A stretch of 64,000 nt of DNA. Source: Plasmodium malariae (taxonomy: Eukaryota > Apicomplexa > Aconoidasida > Haemosporida > Plasmodiidae). A model generated the notes under the pieces. It did not search any database and was not told where the DNA came from. It saw nothing but the letters and a program-made list of their open reading frames with translations. The stretch covers positions 1 to 64,000 of the forward strand of contig NW_021638288.1 in NCBI RefSeq assembly GCF_900090045.1, read 5' to 3'. Of the stretch, positions 1-13,158 are shown one piece after another; the stretch's first letter is position 1; every line of letters starts with the position of its first letter. The translations under genes were made by a program, and so were the position numbers.

Positions 1-99
1 CCTGAACCCTAAACCTGAACCCTAAACCCTGAACCCTAAACCTAAACCTAAACCCTAAACCCTGAACCCTGAACCCTGAACCTGAACCCTAAACCCTGA
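1..99. repeat. Telomeric repeat array, degenerate CCCTRAA (C-rich strand)
   Basis: A continuous tandem array of 7-mers CCCTAAA (five copies) and CCCTGAA (four copies), interspersed with 6-mers CCTGAA (three, the first possibly cut by the window edge) and CCTAAA (two), ending in a partial CCCTGA. This is the complement of the Plasmodium TTYAGGG telomere repeat. The C-rich strand reading inward from base 1 places the physical chromosome end at the left. The mix of 6- and 7-mers suggests imprecise telomerase templating or drift in the inner part of the telomere. Confidence 0.97.
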
Positions 100-582
100 C
101 ACATTTATTATTAAATTAGAACTAATAATTTTTCTAATTACTTAAACAAATAGTAATTTTCTTCTAAAAAAGAAAAAAATAGTAAGCATTGTTTATATTA
201 GTTTAAATAAAAATAAACAAAAATACTCTATTAAAATTATGTTAATTCTACTGTTATGTAGGCTTTCTAAAGCACAAATATATACTTTTCATAGAATTCT
301 ATTTTAATAAGCAAATATATGTATTATTCAGTAATATATAATTACACAATATAATAATTTAAAATACAAATTTAAACAAATTAAAACATTCAAATCCATA
401 AAAAAACTAAGAACATATATTTTTATTCTTTGGAGTTAGAAAATGCACTAATATGTAATTGCTTGCATAAATTTTCAGCAATTAACTATATGTTTATTAT
501 ACACATAACTAATGACATTGTAAATATTACATCATATTAAAATATATGTTACCTTAAAAAAATAAATTCCTTATTATTCATT
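100..582. other. Telomere-proximal spacer, AT-rich, no gene seen
   Basis: About 480 bp of AT-rich sequence between the telomere array and the 3' end of the first fam-l gene. I see no tandem block resembling the long telomere-associated repeats of P. falciparum and no open frame of note. Confidence 0.6.
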
Positions 583-1508
583 TCACTTTTTACTGAACTT
601 AATTTTTTCATATTTTTTAGCTTTTTTATGGTAATAAAAAACGTACGATATAAGTGTAACACCTAATATTAAAAAAGGTATAACATATAATACAATATTA
701 AATAATTCTCCTAATACTTTTTTAGATTCATCTGCACCAGTCAATAACCACTTAAAATATTGCTTTAAAGTATCCTCGTAGGGACTTAAAATCGACTTTA
801 ATCCTGATAATTCCCAAAATACATCTACACTAGATAAACACAGAGATATATCTACTATGAGTAGACTAAATAATAAAAAAACAATAATAAAGTGATCCTA
901 ATCGTAATGAGAATTTTTTACGCATTATTTTTTTGTAAGTCTTATCACTAATATTCTTGTTCCTTTTAAGAAAATCTACAAAATCCAGTTCTTTGAATAT
1001 TTTTTTTTCAAGATGACTGTATTTTTTTGTCACAAATTTAGAATATTTATTGTTCATATCTTGTTTATGTCCATCATAATTATTTAATGAACCTCTATAA
1101 TTCTTTTTTTTTTCTGTGCACTCCTTTTCAGTATTAGATATATCCTTTTTTTTATCCATTCCATTATTTGATATCATCTCTTAACATTGCAACTTTTGAA
1201 TCCTTATCCTTTTTATATTTTGCTAGTAATCGATATATTCTGTCGTCTAATTTTATGGCAAGCGTGTACTTTTTGCCTACGTATTTGTTAAACGTAATCT
1301 AAAAATCCAAAATAAATAATAGTTATTTAATGAATAAATAATATATTGATGAAAACAGTATTCATAAAATATAAAATGAAAAATATAATAACAAAAATAT
1401 TCTTAAATAATTTTATCATACCACATGATTACTTAAATGGGGTATCCACGTTAAAAAGATAAGTACAACAATTTTAATAAATGAGAAAATCATAATGCTT
1501 TTTTTCAT
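583..1508 (-). pseudogene. fam-l exported protein, frameshifted pseudogene
   Basis: Two-exon subtelomeric gene. Exon 1 (1422-1508) encodes a 29-residue hydrophobic leader beginning MKKSIMIFSF. The intron (1299-1421) has donor GTATGATA and an AG acceptor. Exon 2 (from 1298) opens in phase 0 and carries the fam-l hallmark RLLAKYK at codon 23, a PEXEL-like export signal lacking the acidic fifth residue. A one-base frameshift lies near 1170-1180, before the segment SNNGMDKKKD; the following frame contains HLEKKIFKELDFVDFLKR. A second shift near 885-895 separates this from the two hydrophobic segments and the basic tail YHKKAKKYEKIKFSKK, which ends at TGA 583-585. All expected parts are present in order but in three frames. 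Known family role: exported two-TM protein of unknown function. The shifts are not in obvious long homopolymers, so real decay is more likely than assembly error. Assignment to fam-l rather than fam-m rests on the KKIFKELD block. Confidence 0.85.
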
Positions 1509-4500
1509 GTTCTGTTCTTTAATTATTTTAAAATATTTAGTAAAAGATTCATAAAAAGTTATACTATAACCTCTTAAAGGCAAAGGATATTATATTAGTT
1601 ATTTAATTCTAATTTTTTTTTTTTTCTCTATCTACTTAATAAAATTTATATAATTGTAGAGTATTTTATAACATCGATATACAAAAAAAAATATTATAAA
1701 GGTATTATATAATTTTTAACTTTATAGTGTTTATTAAAAAAAAATAACTTTCATCTAAATAAATAATTTTAATTTATATAAAAATATTCAAAATATATAT
1801 TTTAATTATTTAGCAAAGTAGTTTAACTAAATAAGTTTATTATTAATTTCATTCAGAATATATTATGAAAAAAGAGTATTTCCATATTATAAGGAAATAC
1901 GGAATTTATATACCATATAGATCGTATAGTATACATATAAAATACATTATTTCATACTCCAAACTAATAAGTAATGTTATGAATATCTTGTCATTAAAAA
2001 TTATAATTTTATTAACATGATATTTTGAAAAAAATTATTTGTAAAAAAATATTAATTATAACAAAACAAAAACAGTAATAATAAATGAGGATAACTATAT
2101 TTTACATAATATTTTGTAATATGTTAATATATCAGCATAATATATTTATGCATAAAGGAAATACGATCTTTTATATTCTAGACCATGCTTAAAGAATCGA
2201 GTATATATGGAAATACCTAATTTCTGAAAAAATATATAAAGTTAAATAAGGTCTAATTTTTTTGTTTTTTCGAAAACTTTTGAATGTTATAGATTTAATT
2301 AAAATAAATATATATCATTATTTCTAAGTGAAAACTATTTATATCTAACTACTTAATTATTTTTAATTAATTCTAAACATTTAGAAAGAATATTAATATA
2401 ATCAAAAAAAAAAAAAAAAAAAAAAAAAAAAGGAGATTAAAGATATAATAAGCATTAATATAGTACAAATAATTTAATTAATTTGGAAACATATATGAAA
2501 TAAATTTACAAATAATATACAGAATAAAAATGATTTGTAACAAATCATTAAGAAACAATATAATTTACTAAAAAGTATTGTTTAATAATTTTTCTATGTA
2601 TGATTTTCAAATAAATTTATTATTTTGTTTTTATTCATTTTAAAATACGCAATGCTTGTAATGTATTTTAACAGTAAATCATAATAAATCTATATAAATA
2701 TATAAAAAATAACATTTTATTAAATATACTTTTAATGGAAAAAACGTATTTTACCCCAATTGTTTATTTTCTCAAGAGCTAAAGTGGATATGAGAATTAT
2801 AAAAATATCATATTCATAAATATTTATTGTAATAATCTAATATATAATCTCAAATTATTCTTATTAAAAAGTCTTAGCCTGCAAGTTAATAAGTTGAAAA
2901 TTGAAATAGAGAAAAATTTCCTAAATTTAAAACGCCATTTTTAAATTATAAAAATTATAGTTAATATATATTTATTCCTTTAATGTATATATTATTATCG
3001 TAACAACACTTATTAATTCTTTTATTTAGTCTCTTTTAGGTTTTTCGCAAATTTTATTGTCCCATTTTTTTAATATCATTTAATGTTTCTTTACATAATA
3101 TAATTTTACCGATTTTAAAAATATATAATAATCCAAGTATATATCGTATAAAATAATATTCGAAAAATAAGGATATTACATAATGATATCCTTCCAAGCA
3201 ATTATTTAAAAATAGTATTTTTCTGTTCAAGAAATATTGGTGATTTTTAAGCTTTTTTCTGGGTCTTCTTGGAAAATATATCTTTATTTTTCACATTTAT
3301 TTATACCTCTCTTATGTTAGAAAATAATGAACTAATATTTTAATTTACTTGTAAAATTTTTATTTTTCTCCTTATTAAGTATATTTATCATGGATAAATT
3401 GTTCTGTTATATATATATTGCTCAGTAAAGTTAGCGTAATTTTCGTATTATGTATTTTTCACATTTAATAAATAATATAATTAATATTTAATGCATACAA
3501 ATTAAATAAGTTAAATATATAATAACATGAAATTTAATTATATTATTTACATTCCTGTGCAAGATATATAATACAATATCTACAAAAAATATGATATCAT
3601 TTAAATGTTCAATAATTATAGAATTTAATCCACGGTTTATAGGTTTCATCATAATTCACATACAGCAGCTTAAGTTTTTTCTTTTATACAAAATAGAAAT
3701 ATTTGAAATGTTTACTATTTTCTAATTTTACAGAATAATTATATGTTCTACTAGGTCTAATAAAATTTCATACGAAAAATAATAAATACACTCTTAACAT
3801 ACAACCTAAAATATGAACGTTTATATATTAATTATATAAATGGATGTGTGATACAGAAAATATCTAATATTTTTATTTAAGTACAAAATTTTAAAAATTA
3901 GTGAAGAATTCATAAAAATTATATTATTAAGTGCATAATTGTACAATTCTTAAAATTGTGATTATAAGTGAATCTATTCAATTATAATGAATCTCGATTA
4001 TAATATAATATTCACTAGAACAGTTATACGCGCAAGCATAATCTTCTTCTACTACTACTTTTTAAGTATTTATATTATAATTTCCAATGGTTATATTAAC
4101 ATTTATTTCATTACTTTTCATATATTTTCTCTTTTATAGCTCTATAAGTTATTCTAGCTAAAAAAGAGAATACCATTCCACCACCCCTGTAATATATGAG
4201 GACAGGAAATTTTTGGAGTAATAGTGTTTTAATTATATATATATATACATATAATTTATTAATACTAGTTATTTGGACTCCGTTAATGTCTTCAATAAGA
4301 AAAAATAATAATATTTTGAAATTTCTAGGTGAACCATTGGATAATATAACGATAAATGATCCTTAAAATGCAAATATATATTCAGACGATAGCATATATT
4401 ACATGACATATTATAATGTAAAAAATAACTTATATATATTAATAATAATAGTTTTTTTTTATATCAATTAATGTCCTAACAATTTTTTTTTGAAATTTAT

Positions 4501-7500
4501 TTAAAATAAATACAAAAAAAGGTTTCAAGATAATTTTTTTAATGATATTATTACAAAATTACAGATATATAAATTATTTAAGTCTAATAGAACTATAAAA
4601 AATACTTATATAAAGGTGTACGTAAACTACTTTAACAAAATAAACAAAAAATATTAATTATAGCATAAATATTTATGTAAATTTACATATTATGTGGAAG
4701 AGATAGATATAATATATAAATTCTTTATTATTAATATTATTACCCAAATATTTATTTAGAACATGGATTATTTGTTATGAGAAATCAATTCCTATTATAC
4801 GTATATAAGTGCAATTGAATAAATAATTTTGCATAACCTTATAATTATGTTTAATGGAAAGATAAAATTATCATTATATTTTCTAAAAAGTGGTTATAAT
4901 AAAGATATTCCACACATGAATGTAATTTTATTACATCAATAATGATTTTTACTTTATTATAGATAATTTTTCCAAAATATGAAAAATTATGTAACTCGTT
5001 ATTTCAAATATCAGTGCTAAAACCATAGAATATGATGTTAAATAAATTATATAAAGAAAGATAACAAATAATAAAAATATCTTTAAATGATATTAATATA
5101 TATATAACAATAATATCACATATTATACATTAAAATAATATGGATAAATGAAATTTATAACATTATACATGGAATTACTTAAAAAGTTATGTTTCTCCTA
5201 TGAGACATTATGCCCCTATATTTCTGCGTACAAGTGAAAGGATTAAATAAATTTGCAACATATTCAAAATAAAATAGATTTATTTATTTCTATTTTTTTC
5301 ATATATATTATTCTTTAAGACTGATATTATAATTAGAATGTATTGATAACTATAAATTCTATAAATGTTTGTGAACTATAAATTTATATTTGTATGTGCC
5401 TAGATATAGCAATATATATAACAGTTACTGTATTGAAAATTTATACATTATAAATGAAAAAAAATTTTCATATATTGTTTAAAGAAACATAAAAAAAAAA
5501 GTATTAATTTTATCTATATTCTTAGATGCATTCTGCGATGTTTTATACATATAGCAATAAAGTTGTTGAATTATATGATAAAAGTTTAAATGTGCAATAA
5601 AGCTATTTCATTGTTAAATATTATTTCTTAAATTAATAAATACTATATTCATAATAGTATCATGATATATTCAATAATAAATTCGAATTGCAATTAATTT
5701 TGAATTTATTTAAATTAATTGTTTTATATAAAATACAGTATCATAAAATTATTCTGATCTTAAAAAAACAAAAAATAGAATAATTATATCAAAAAAGAAA
5801 AATTTCTTTTTCACATATTTATAAAATAGTAAAAAAAAATAAAAATAAATAAATATTTTCATATAGATGTTTCAAATAAAATTACGCTCAATTTTATTCT
5901 TATTCTTACAAATATTTCAGAAAATAATATGGATTTTTTATTTTGTCATATATTCATTCACGATTATTAGTTCACTATATAATATTTTAATAATACATGT
6001 AATTAATATACTCAAATGAAATTATAAATATATAAAATTTCCTAAAACATCAGAAACTATTTTTATATATATTTCTCCATATATTCTTACTAAGCAATAC
6101 GATTTAAAATGGATTAGGACGCAATATAAAGGATTAAAATTAAAACAAACAATAGAAGGCACAAAAACCTTGTAAGAGATTAAATTAAGAATTAAAAATA
6201 AAGGCAATAATTACATTATATATTAGATTAATTATTCATAAATATTATAACTTAATTTTTATGTGAAATTATTATTTACAAATATATACTATCAATTAAA
6301 ATTTTTTTTTTTTAATTTCCTCACCATTATCTCTTATTTATATACATGTTTCAAAGGAAAAAATCTAATTAGAAATAAATACTTACATTATAATATAATA
6401 TCCTATATGGTTAGTAATACGGTTAGAAATTTCTGTAATTTCATTTACAAATTCATGTCTCAAATAATATTATAAAACTATATATAGGATTTTTATTTTT
6501 CATGCTAAATACATATTTATTAATATTGTTAAAAAGTTATTATTTTTAGATAGTTATTAAATGTATAAAAAAGAAAACAAAAATATATAACAATGTTTTG
6601 ATCTATTTATCCTAATATTTATACATATTATCAAAAAAAAAAATATAACTATGAGGCTTCAAAATAGTTTGTATTCTATAATGTAATACATTAATCTATT
6701 TACATGGAATTATAATATTATTAATTTTTATTTCAAACTTATAATATATTTTATTAATTTTTAACCATACATTATAATTAATTTTATCATACGTGTATCC
6801 TAATAATTTTTCACATTTTGTATAAGAAGCCAAATTTATTTTAATTAATTAATATACCTAAATGTACATTTAATTAATTAAAAATTAGTACATATGAAAT
6901 CATTCTTATCTATAAGTAATAATAGGAATATAACAAATAATATATGTATACAATAAATTATACTATTTAAAAATTATTCAATGGTAAAATATACACCATA
7001 AATATTTAATATTTAGGAAATTGATATATATACATATATATATATATATTTATGATATTAAGAGTTATAAGTACATTTTTATCGTATATACTTTTTACAA
7101 AAAATATAACATATATTTATAATTTACATATTATTAATTCTAATCTCTATAATATAGTAGCAAATGTAAATAATAATTCTAAAACTATAAATGTTTGTAT
7201 AAAAAGTAACAAACGTATAACAATTTCATGAAATAAAATATTAGTATTGTTAATTATTTGGTTTATAAATTATTTATTTTCAACATAAATGTGGATTAAA
7301 AAGATTTATTTACAGTAGTACTGATAATAATATTCATATTTATAAATTTGTATTAAGAAAAAAATAAAAAATAAAAAAAGACATATTACTTATAATAATG
7401 CAATCTTTATACAATAACTTTTATATTACTTCTTAATGTTACTCATATAACTTTATATTATTATTTATTTGTCTTCTTTATAGAACCAATAAGAATTTTA

Positions 7501-7949
7501 TATAAAAATATAAATATAACTATGATTTAAAATAAAATTACTATGAATATATTACCTGTGATATATTTATTAAACGTTAAACAATTTAATAAGCGTATAA
7601 AATAAATAATAATGTATTAAATTATTTTATAGATCTCATATATATTTTTACATATTTGAAATTTTATATTCTCTTTTAATTAATATATATTAATTAAAAA
7701 TAAACACGTTGATAAATAAAAAGATATGGTTTGTATTTTTACTACAGAATGTTGTATACAAAATCCTAGCGTAATAATAGAGTGTCACTATGGAAAAATG
7801 CTTTTCCTCGGTATTATTCGTTAATTTTTAATATGAATAAATTTGTACATATATTTTTATTAATGATAAAAAAAAATGATAATACAATAAACGTAAGAAT
7901 TAATTCTTATATAATTCTTAATAATTTTCATCAATTTAGCACTTAAATA
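1509..7949. other. AT-rich intergenic block, 6.4 kb
   Basis: No supported gene. It contains a 28-base A run at 2404-2431, a short TA tract near 7023-7050, and many direct TA/AAT-rich stretches. Slightly less AT-rich patches near 3010-3070, 3240-3300 and 4140-4220 could be ancient coding debris, but I could not match them to PIR, STP1 or fam motifs. Short frames such as 6263-6475 (+) have leucine/isoleucine/asparagine composition typical of translated AT-rich noncoding DNA. Confidence 0.55.
2404..2431. repeat. Poly(A) tract, 28 bases
   Basis: Uninterrupted run of 28 A residues, the longest homopolymer I noticed in the window. It lies in intergenic DNA. Its length should be treated as uncertain for sequencing reasons. 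Confidence 0.9.
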
Positions 7950-10450
7950 TTGGAGGAACAGGTTTTTTCAGATTTGTTCGCGATCAAGATTTTTAAAAAT
8001 ATTACTAAAAATATAATTGAGAAAACCAGTTCATTAAATAAAGAGAATAATAAAGAAGAATTCAGGAAAAAATGCCTAGATTTGGCTAATTATGTAGTTC
8101 ATAATAAGATAGCACCCTCATATCATAATCAAGTAATTTGGGAAAGAGCAATAAAGGGTTGGACACAATCTCACTATGAAAAGCTAAATAAATATGGAGA
8201 ATGCCCTTTTATTTTAGAGGAAAAAGATAAAAAAAATTTAGAATTAAAATATGAAGAAGTTGATTTTTGTGATAAAAGAAAGAAATATTTGGATGAAATA
8301 CAACGATTGAAAGAGAAACTACCAAGTAATTCTGATAAGTATTCATGTAGATGTAATGAATATAATGAGTGGATTGAGCAAAAGAAAAACTATTTTGAGG
8401 AAAAGAAAAGCCTTTTTGGAACATTCTACCAAAAAACAGACCAAAAAAAAAAAAAAAAAAGACGTTCAGAATATATATGCGACTTAATGAATGATCAAAC
8501 GTTCAAAAAACTTACTGACTTCCCCCCAGTAAATAAATTACAACGTCGTGAAGGTGAATCTGAAAAGGAAGAAATAGGTTCACAAACAAAAGATAAAGAA
8601 AAAAAGGGGGAATCACCTGTATCATATGATTAACCCGAACAAGCTGCACCTACAGAGGGAGCTGCCACTAATCAAATGAATCATGATACAAAGCATAATC
8701 AACATGAAGAGAAAAATAAAGAAGAACTGGAACCTCCATCTGCACCTGAAGTACAAACACTAGCTCATTTATCATCACTTGAATCTCCTTCTAATGAAGT
8801 TGAAGCTAATTCTGAAAATTCTTTACAGTCTCCGACACAAGCAGTTTTCTCAAATTCCCAACCATCCACAGAAGTATCAAGTGAATCTGTACCTCGTGCA
8901 CCAGTTCTACTAGACATAAAACCAGAAAATGCTTCCGAAAGCACACTATCTTCTCCAATATCAAAATCCCTTCCAAGTTCTTTAACTTCAACTATACCCT
9001 CTGTAACTTCTGGTGACCGTAATGCATCTTATTTTTCTAATTATGAATTAACAACAATATATGATATACATATTTAAAATGATATTACAGATCCCATAGG
9101 AAATTCATCTAATAAATACATATCATCTATTTTAATAACCTTTCTAATTATTATCGTATTTTCTCTTTTTATTAAAGTAAAATAAAACTTAAGTATTAAA
9201 AACACTATAATCATTAGTTTTCAGTAATAATATATTTCATGAATATGTATTTTTTATATGAAAGTACACATTAATGGGACAGTTAAAAAAAAAAAAAAAG
9301 ATAAAAAGAAGACAAGAAAAATTTCTTAAAATACTAATACCTTCACATTCGAACAGAAAAAAAGAATTTTTAACTCATAATCATTTGGAACACCCGTGTT
9401 ATGATGATGAAGAAATTACTAAAAAAATAAAAATACTTGAAGATAACATGATAAAAAATTTACATGAGTCTAAGCAAAAAAGGAAAAGGTCCAAAACTAT
9501 TATAGAAGTACATATGGAAGTGCTTCAAGAATGGAAAAATGAAGAATGGAATTACAAAAAAGGAGAATTTTTAGAAATATGCTTAGAAGTGTTCACAAAA
9601 AAGTTATATGAGCTTTATCCTAATTTAACAAATGATGAACTAATAACGGAAAATATTAAAAGTAGCAGTGATATTGAAAAACAAAAAAATTTATGGAATA
9701 AATGGATAGAAAGACATAGAAATATTTTGAAAAATTGAATAAAGTGGACTGATATAATAATTTAAAAAATGAATGGAAAAAGGAACTAGCTTCTATACAT
9801 GAAATTAAAGATTTAAAAAAGAAATCTTCTTATGAAAATCGCAAAATTTTATTTTTAGAAATAGAAAAAGATCTATGGAAACAATATTATCAGAAAACCG
9901 TAATATTATAGAACAATATATGGAACAAGAATGACTTAAGGTATTAACAGAGAAGTTGCCGAGTACATCAGAAGAATGTGTAAGTGAAGAAACCATAAAT
10001 TATATATCATTAATAAATGTAGAAGAATTGCAGCAGAAAGAAAATTATAAAGAATTATATAAATATATAAAAAAAAAATTATTCACAAGGATGCGTATTC
10101 TTGTTCTTATGTCAATATTAGAAGAATATACAAAAGAGGTGAATTTTGATAATAGGGAATCACACTTGGACAGTTCAATAAATTAATGGAAGGCAGAAGT
10201 ATATTCAGGTAACAAACAAGAAATTACAGAAAATACAATTGAATATATCAACAGTGATATAGAAAATAAAAGAAATAAGGAATTCCATACTCATATAGGG
10301 AAGGACAGTTTCGAAAATGAGATAAAGGATTGGATAGTAGAAGATGACTTATATGCAAGTTCTGTAGTTAATAATGGGACAGTCGAAAAATCCATTGATA
10401 TAGCCGGAAAACACATTTCACAAATTCATAGTAATACAACCAAAATATAG
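7950..10450 (+). pseudogene. STP1: STP1 (SURFIN/STP1-type) variant surface protein, pseudogene
   Basis: Two-exon gene matching remembered Plasmodium malariae/ovale STP1 proteins. Exon 1 (7950-9176) has the N-terminal domain (KCLDLANYVV, IKGWTQSHYEKL, CRCNEYNEWIEQKK), a Ser/Pro/Glu-rich stalk and a TM helix ending FSLFIK. The intron is 9177-9264 (GT...AG). Exon 2 (from 9265) starts YTLMGQLKKKKK and carries the Trp-containing cytoplasmic region (HLEHPCYDDEEITKKIKI, IIEVHMEVLQEWKNEEW, LWNKWIERHRN) to TAG 10448-10450. Lesions: the expected start codon is TTG (7950); TAA at 8631 and 9075; a frameshift near 9725-9735; TGA at 9750 where the family has Trp; another shift near 9890-9905; TGA at 9932, again at a Trp; TAA at 10184. 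With this load it cannot make full-length protein. Intact members are thought to be exported or surface antigens of infected red cells. Confidence 0.9.
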
Positions 10451-12540
10451 TTAGATTATATTTAAGATAAGGTGCAGCTAAAAAAAAAGTTTATTTAAAT
10501 TTTTTAATGCATGTAAGACATAAAGAAGAGGAATATAAAGTAACAAGTAATAAAAAAGAATAAGGCAAGAATGAATTATGAAGTTTGAAACTCCGATACT
10601 TAAAATATATTACTATTACATATGCAATTTTTTGTTTCTAAAAAAATATCCATTAGAATATTATATTAATACTCTATTTAATAAAATTGGTAAGATGATA
10701 TTATATATATCAAAAAAAAAAAAAAAAAATTAATAATAACTTTTTCCAAAATATTAAACACAGAAAAAATTAATATTTTGAATAATAAAAAAGAAGAAAA
10801 TAAAAAAATTTTAATACTATTTTTGAATTAATATAATATTATCACATAAATTTATATAATTATATTTTATTCCATTAAAAATTACTGTACAATATTTTTC
10901 AATTTTGAAAAGATAATTATTATGTAATCTACAAGTATTCGCATTATTTGGAAATTAATGTTTTAATTGATATAGTAAATCTTTTCATTAAAGAAAAATG
11001 ATGTTAAAATATATGAAAAGTTAATTATATGCCACATATATTTTATCTTATAAAAAAGTAAACCATATATTCCATAAAAAAATGTTAATCTCTATGCCCT
11101 AATAAATGTTCTCATATTAATAGTTCTCATTTATTATAAATTTATAATACTTTAACCGTTATATATATAATAATTTTTTCTTGAGTTATTTATATATACG
11201 CAAAATGAAAAAATCACATATAAAAATTCATTCTCTTAATAAAGAATTTAATTTTTTTTCTCAACAATATTGTGACTTTAACAAAAAGCTTTCATACATA
11301 TTTATGTACCTTAATATTATTAAAGTATTTATTTTTTTGTTTATATTAGTTTTATTAAAATAAATTTCAAATATCAATGAAATTATTAAAATGATAAAAA
11401 TTTGATAAAAATGAAATTATTCAGGATACATAATTTTTTATATTAACCTTATTATTCACTTTTAAAAAAAGATATAAACCGATAATTAAAAATGATTCTT
11501 ATGGTTTTATTGTTCTTTTTTTTTTACAAATTATAATTTATATATATTTTTATAATATCAAAGATATAAAATATAATTATAAAAAAGTATATAAGTAAAA
11601 CTGTACTAAATTGATAAGTTTCAACACTTTTCTAAATGAAATACAGATGAAACAGAATAAAATTATTTCATAGGAATTTCAAAAAATATCATATATTTTT
11701 ATTTTTTCCCTTTCAATTAAATACCTATTTTTATTATATTAATAAAAAAATTTGGACACTACCTCTTTGAGTTTTAAAAAGAATATATATATTCTAACTT
11801 TCAATTTTTTTCTCTTTTGATTTTTGTAATTATAGAATAATATTTTTCTTTTTAATATTTAGTTAAAAATATTTTTTCTTATATTTTTTTTTATTATTTT
11901 ATAAATTATACATACATATAAATATATATATATATATTTGTTTATAACATAAACCAATAGTAGATCTAATTGTTAAAATATTTAATCCATTTTGATACAT
12001 AATAATTTTTTACTTTTATCATATTCCATAAAAAATAAGTAAATTATAAATTTTTATTTACTAGTTTGTACTGAGTAAAAGCTATAATAACAGCATTCTG
12101 CTTATTTTTTAAACATTATAATTAATGCAGTAAAAATATTAATAAAAAAAATATGTTTCTGAATGAATTATAAGCATGACGATCAAATAACACAATCCTA
12201 ACTGAAATATAAATACTTATTTGTAATATAAAATCCTCATATTACGTAAAACATATATTTATAGTATATCAATAGTATTTTGTTAAGAAAACATTGTTTT
12301 TACTTATTAATAATATTAACGTTATCCATATTTCAAAAAATATTTAGTAAATTTAAATGAACTTAAACATTCTTATTTTATATTACAAATAATGAGTATA
12401 TAGTTCTTTTAGAGTATATTAGTTTAATATATATAAGGCTCGTTTAAAAAAATACTTTTATGTTTTATAATGTAATATATATATCACTTATATATTTCAT
12501 TAATATTGTGCATAAATTACAAGAATATTAATACGTATGT

Positions 12541-12567
12541 TTTCTTATATTTCTTATATTTCTTATA
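12541..12567. repeat. Tandem 9-mer TTTCTTATA x3
   Basis: Three perfect head-to-tail copies of TTTCTTATA followed by TTT, in intergenic DNA. It looks like a small minisatellite with no evident function. Confidence 0.9.
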
Positions 12568-13137
12568 TTTGATATGTGAACTTAATAAATTATATAATTT
12601 AACTATTATCATATAAACATACTGCAAGTACATTAAAAATATATTAAATATTTTAAAAAATATTAACATACATGGACTTACGAACATAGTTCTCATTTAA
12701 TATAAAATTCGAATAATAAAACCGTAATGTTTTGAAATATATAACGCGTCTTGATAAATATTATACTTTTTTAAGTTAATCGCTGATGTAAAAATTAAAA
12801 AAACAATTTTTAATATTATAAATAAAAAAATGATATAAGAGCAAAAGAATATCTACTACAAAATAACGTTAACTAATATTTATTTTAGCAATTATAAATC
12901 TTATTGTACTATTTAAAATTCTACATAGCTAATTAAGAAAAAGACGAATCATTACATATATGAAATAATAACAAAAACATATTTTTCTTTTATTTCATTT
13001 TTTAGTTTTTTTTTAAATATATTTCATTATATGTTAAATATATTAATTCAATTAAGATATATCTTATAATTTATATATCATACTAAACGTATATAATAGT
13101 TAGATAATTTAGAACAATAAAATATATATAAAAAAAA

Positions 13138-13158
13138 AATAATAATAATAATAATAAT
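13138..13158. repeat. (AAT)7 microsatellite
   Basis: Seven perfect AAT units preceded by a short A run, in the intergenic region upstream of the PIR gene. Confidence 0.9.

Noticed and set aside
4140..4220. Less AT-rich patch on the minus strand with ITGVVEWYSLFF-like translation
   Set aside because: Too short and no frame continuity; could not be tied to a PIR or other family.
6263..6475. Plus-strand frame of 70 codons with hydrophobic start
   Set aside because: Composition is that of translated AT-rich DNA, no splice-joined leader or RxL box, no family motif.
9750..9934. TGA at two conserved Trp codons, suggesting recoding of TGA as Trp
   Set aside because: The same gene also has TAA stops, frameshifts and a lost start, and intact neighbours end with TGA (PIR genes), so ordinary decay explains it.
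11205..11363. Small frame ending in a hydrophobic tail (52 codons)
   Set aside because: Could mimic a tail-anchored protein, but low complexity and no supporting context; expected by chance in such sequence.
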